DNA from: Actinomycetota bacterium | GTDB taxonomy: Bacteria; Actinomycetota; Actinomycetes; Streptosporangiales; Streptosporangiaceae | Direction of reading: 5' to 3' | Length of the DNA stretch: 6,161 nt | Assembly: GCA_003168295.1 (NCBI GenBank) | Contig: PMST01000647.1 | Location: 3,833 to 9,993 of the forward strand | Shown: piece by piece, positions 5,397-6,161 of the stretch | How the letters are laid out: every line of letters starts with the position of its first letter | Position numbering within the stretch: the first letter of the stretch is position 1 | Position numbers and translations under genes: made by a program | The notes under the pieces: generated by a model | The model's input: the letters and a program-made list of their open reading frames with translations, nothing else | The model's database searches: none | Told to the model about the DNA's origin: nothing

Positions 5397-5429
5397 CTTC
5401 CATCCTGCCCCAGAGCCAACGATGGCTGA
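5391..5429 (+). CDS. Possible 12-codon leaderless upstream ORF before the metallopeptidase
   Basis: The ATG at 5391 lies 7 nt after the TAACGT hexamer and opens MTLPSCPRANDG, ending in TGA at 5427-5429. The metallopeptidase ATG at 5422 lies inside this short frame, giving an 8-nt overlap of the kind that permits translational coupling. The main start has only a poor Shine-Dalgarno sequence (AGAG), so coupling would make sense. Such a short frame could also be chance. Confidence 0.25.
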   Translation: MTLPSCPRANDG

Positions 5430-6161
5430 CCGGCCGTTCGGCTTCGGTCTGCCCGACAAGCCAGAAGACCAGGGCGGCCAGGGATCCTCCGGACCTGGTG
5501 GCCCCGGGCAGCCAGGTGCGGGCGGTCCCGCCGACGGCGGACCGCCGGGGCCCTTCGGGGCGATGGGCGATCCCCAGCAGTTCGCCGATGCGCTCAGGCA
5601 GTTCGCCGACATGCTGTCCTGGCGCGGCGGCCCGGTCAACTGGGACCTGGCCAAGAACGTGGCCCGGCACGCGATCGTGGCGGCCGGAGACCCGAGCGTC
5701 CTGGACGCGCAGCGCCGCGAGATCACCGAGGCGGTCAGGCTGGCCGACCTGTGGCTGGACGAGGCCACCGCGTTCCCGTCCGGCGTCCGCAAGATCGAGG
5801 CCTGGAGCCGGTCCGAGTGGCTCGAGGCCACCTTCCCGGTGTGGGCGAAGTTCTGCGACCCGATCGCCGCCAAGGGCGTCGAGGCCATGAGCGGCATGTT
5901 CAACGCGGATTCCGCGCAGCTCGGCGAGGACGCCCCGGAGGAACTGCGGCAGGCGCTCGGTGCCCTCGGCGGCGGTGCGGGCGGGCTCGGCGGCCTCGGC
6001 GGGCTGGCCGCCATGATGCGCCAGATCGGCGGGGCTATGATCGGCAGCCAGACCGGGACCGCGGTGGGCGAACTCGCCCGCGAGGTGGTCGGCTCCTCTG
6101 ACATCGGACTGCCGCTCGGCGCGGAGGGCACGGCTGCGTTGCTGCCCGCGGGGGTGGCGGA
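5422..6161 (+). CDS. Zincin-like metallopeptidase, DUF2342 family (N-terminal part, runs off the right edge)
   Basis: The first 246 residues are visible of a protein whose relatives, such as M. tuberculosis Rv3195, are about 470 long. After MADRPFGFGLP, residues 17-47 are rich in Gly and Pro and probably disordered. A helical region follows: FADALRQFADMLSW (54-67), VNWDLAKNVARHAI (72-85), and EITEAVRLADLWLDEAT (100-116), an arrangement characteristic of the family. WSRSEWLEATFPVWAKFCDP lies at 128-147. A Gly/Leu-rich stretch (179-195) leads into GSQTGTAVGELAREVVG (208-224) and SDIGLPLG (226-233), the most recognisable family segment. The metal-binding motif would lie beyond the window and cannot be checked. 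The start at 5422 is the only in-frame ATG near the beginning. It is divergent from the SDR gene. The family is annotated as zinc-dependent metalloprotease by homology; activity and substrate are unknown. Confidence 0.85.
   Translation, partial: MADRPFGFGLPDKPEDQGGQGSSGPGGPGQPGAGGPADGGPPGPFGAMGDPQQFADALRQFADMLSWRGGPVNWDLAKNVARHAIVAAGDPSVLDAQRREITEAVRLADLWLDEATAFPSGVRKIEAWSRSEWLEATFPVWAKFCDPIAAKGVEAMSGMFNADSAQLGEDAPEELRQALGALGGGAGGLGGLGGLAAMMRQIGGAMIGSQTGTAVGELAREVVGSSDIGLPLGAEGTAALLPAGVA

Noticed and set aside
4899..6131. 410-codon open frame on the minus strand, opposite the metallopeptidase and running into the SDR region
   Set aside because: It lies antisense to the metallopeptidase and enters the SDR gene out of frame. 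The translation is low-complexity Pro/Ser/Arg with no domain, as expected for a shadow frame in GC-rich DNA.
1..6161. Mobile elements, CRISPR arrays, tRNA or rRNA genes, toxin-antitoxin or defence systems
   Set aside because: No transposase, integrase, regularly spaced repeats, RNA gene structure or defence domain was recognisable on either strand.

Overview
The window is a gene-dense stretch of very GC-rich DNA with actinobacterial character. Codons mostly end in G or C, GTG starts occur, and intergenic gaps are short. The gene set also points there: a secreted YlbL-type PDZ/Lon-like protease (compare M. tuberculosis Rv3194c) sits a few genes from a divergent zincin-like metallopeptidase (compare Rv3195). 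No genus can be named from the sequence alone. I see no insertion sequence, tRNA, rRNA, CRISPR array or phage gene.

Six genes lie on the minus strand and one on the plus strand. In transcription order from the divergent promoter region (about 5360-5421), the minus-strand genes are: a membrane-anchored SDR/epimerase-like protein (4238-5359); MoaE, the catalytic subunit of molybdopterin synthase (3717-4139); the PDZ/Lon-like protease (2655-3686); a class I SAM methyltransferase (1775-2548); a GT4-type glycosyltransferase (527-1678); and the 5' half of a sugar-1-phosphate nucleotidyltransferase, probably ManB-like (1-515, cut by the window edge). On the plus strand the zincin-like metallopeptidase starts at 5422 and runs off the right edge.

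The window falls into two themes. The right two thirds is a membrane and envelope protein block with a lone moaE inside it. The left third is a short sugar module: activated sugar synthesis, glycosyl transfer and methylation. The module follows the protease gene on the same strand after a 106-bp gap that holds a GC-rich hairpin and a candidate promoter.

The most interesting recurring signal is at the starts. The methyltransferase, protease, MoaE and, more weakly, ManB starts have no Shine-Dalgarno sequence but carry a TANNNT -10-like hexamer 6-8 nt before the ATG. A 12-codon upstream ORF in front of the metallopeptidase has the same arrangement. This is the geometry expected of leaderless transcripts. 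The SDR and glycosyltransferase genes instead have clear Shine-Dalgarno sequences before GTG codons. Other points of note are an SDR that appears to lack its Tyr-Lys catalytic pair, an 18-nt in-frame repeat just after the SDR stop that is open in the -1 frame, and a Cys pair in the protease. I did not find evidence of a wholly new system.
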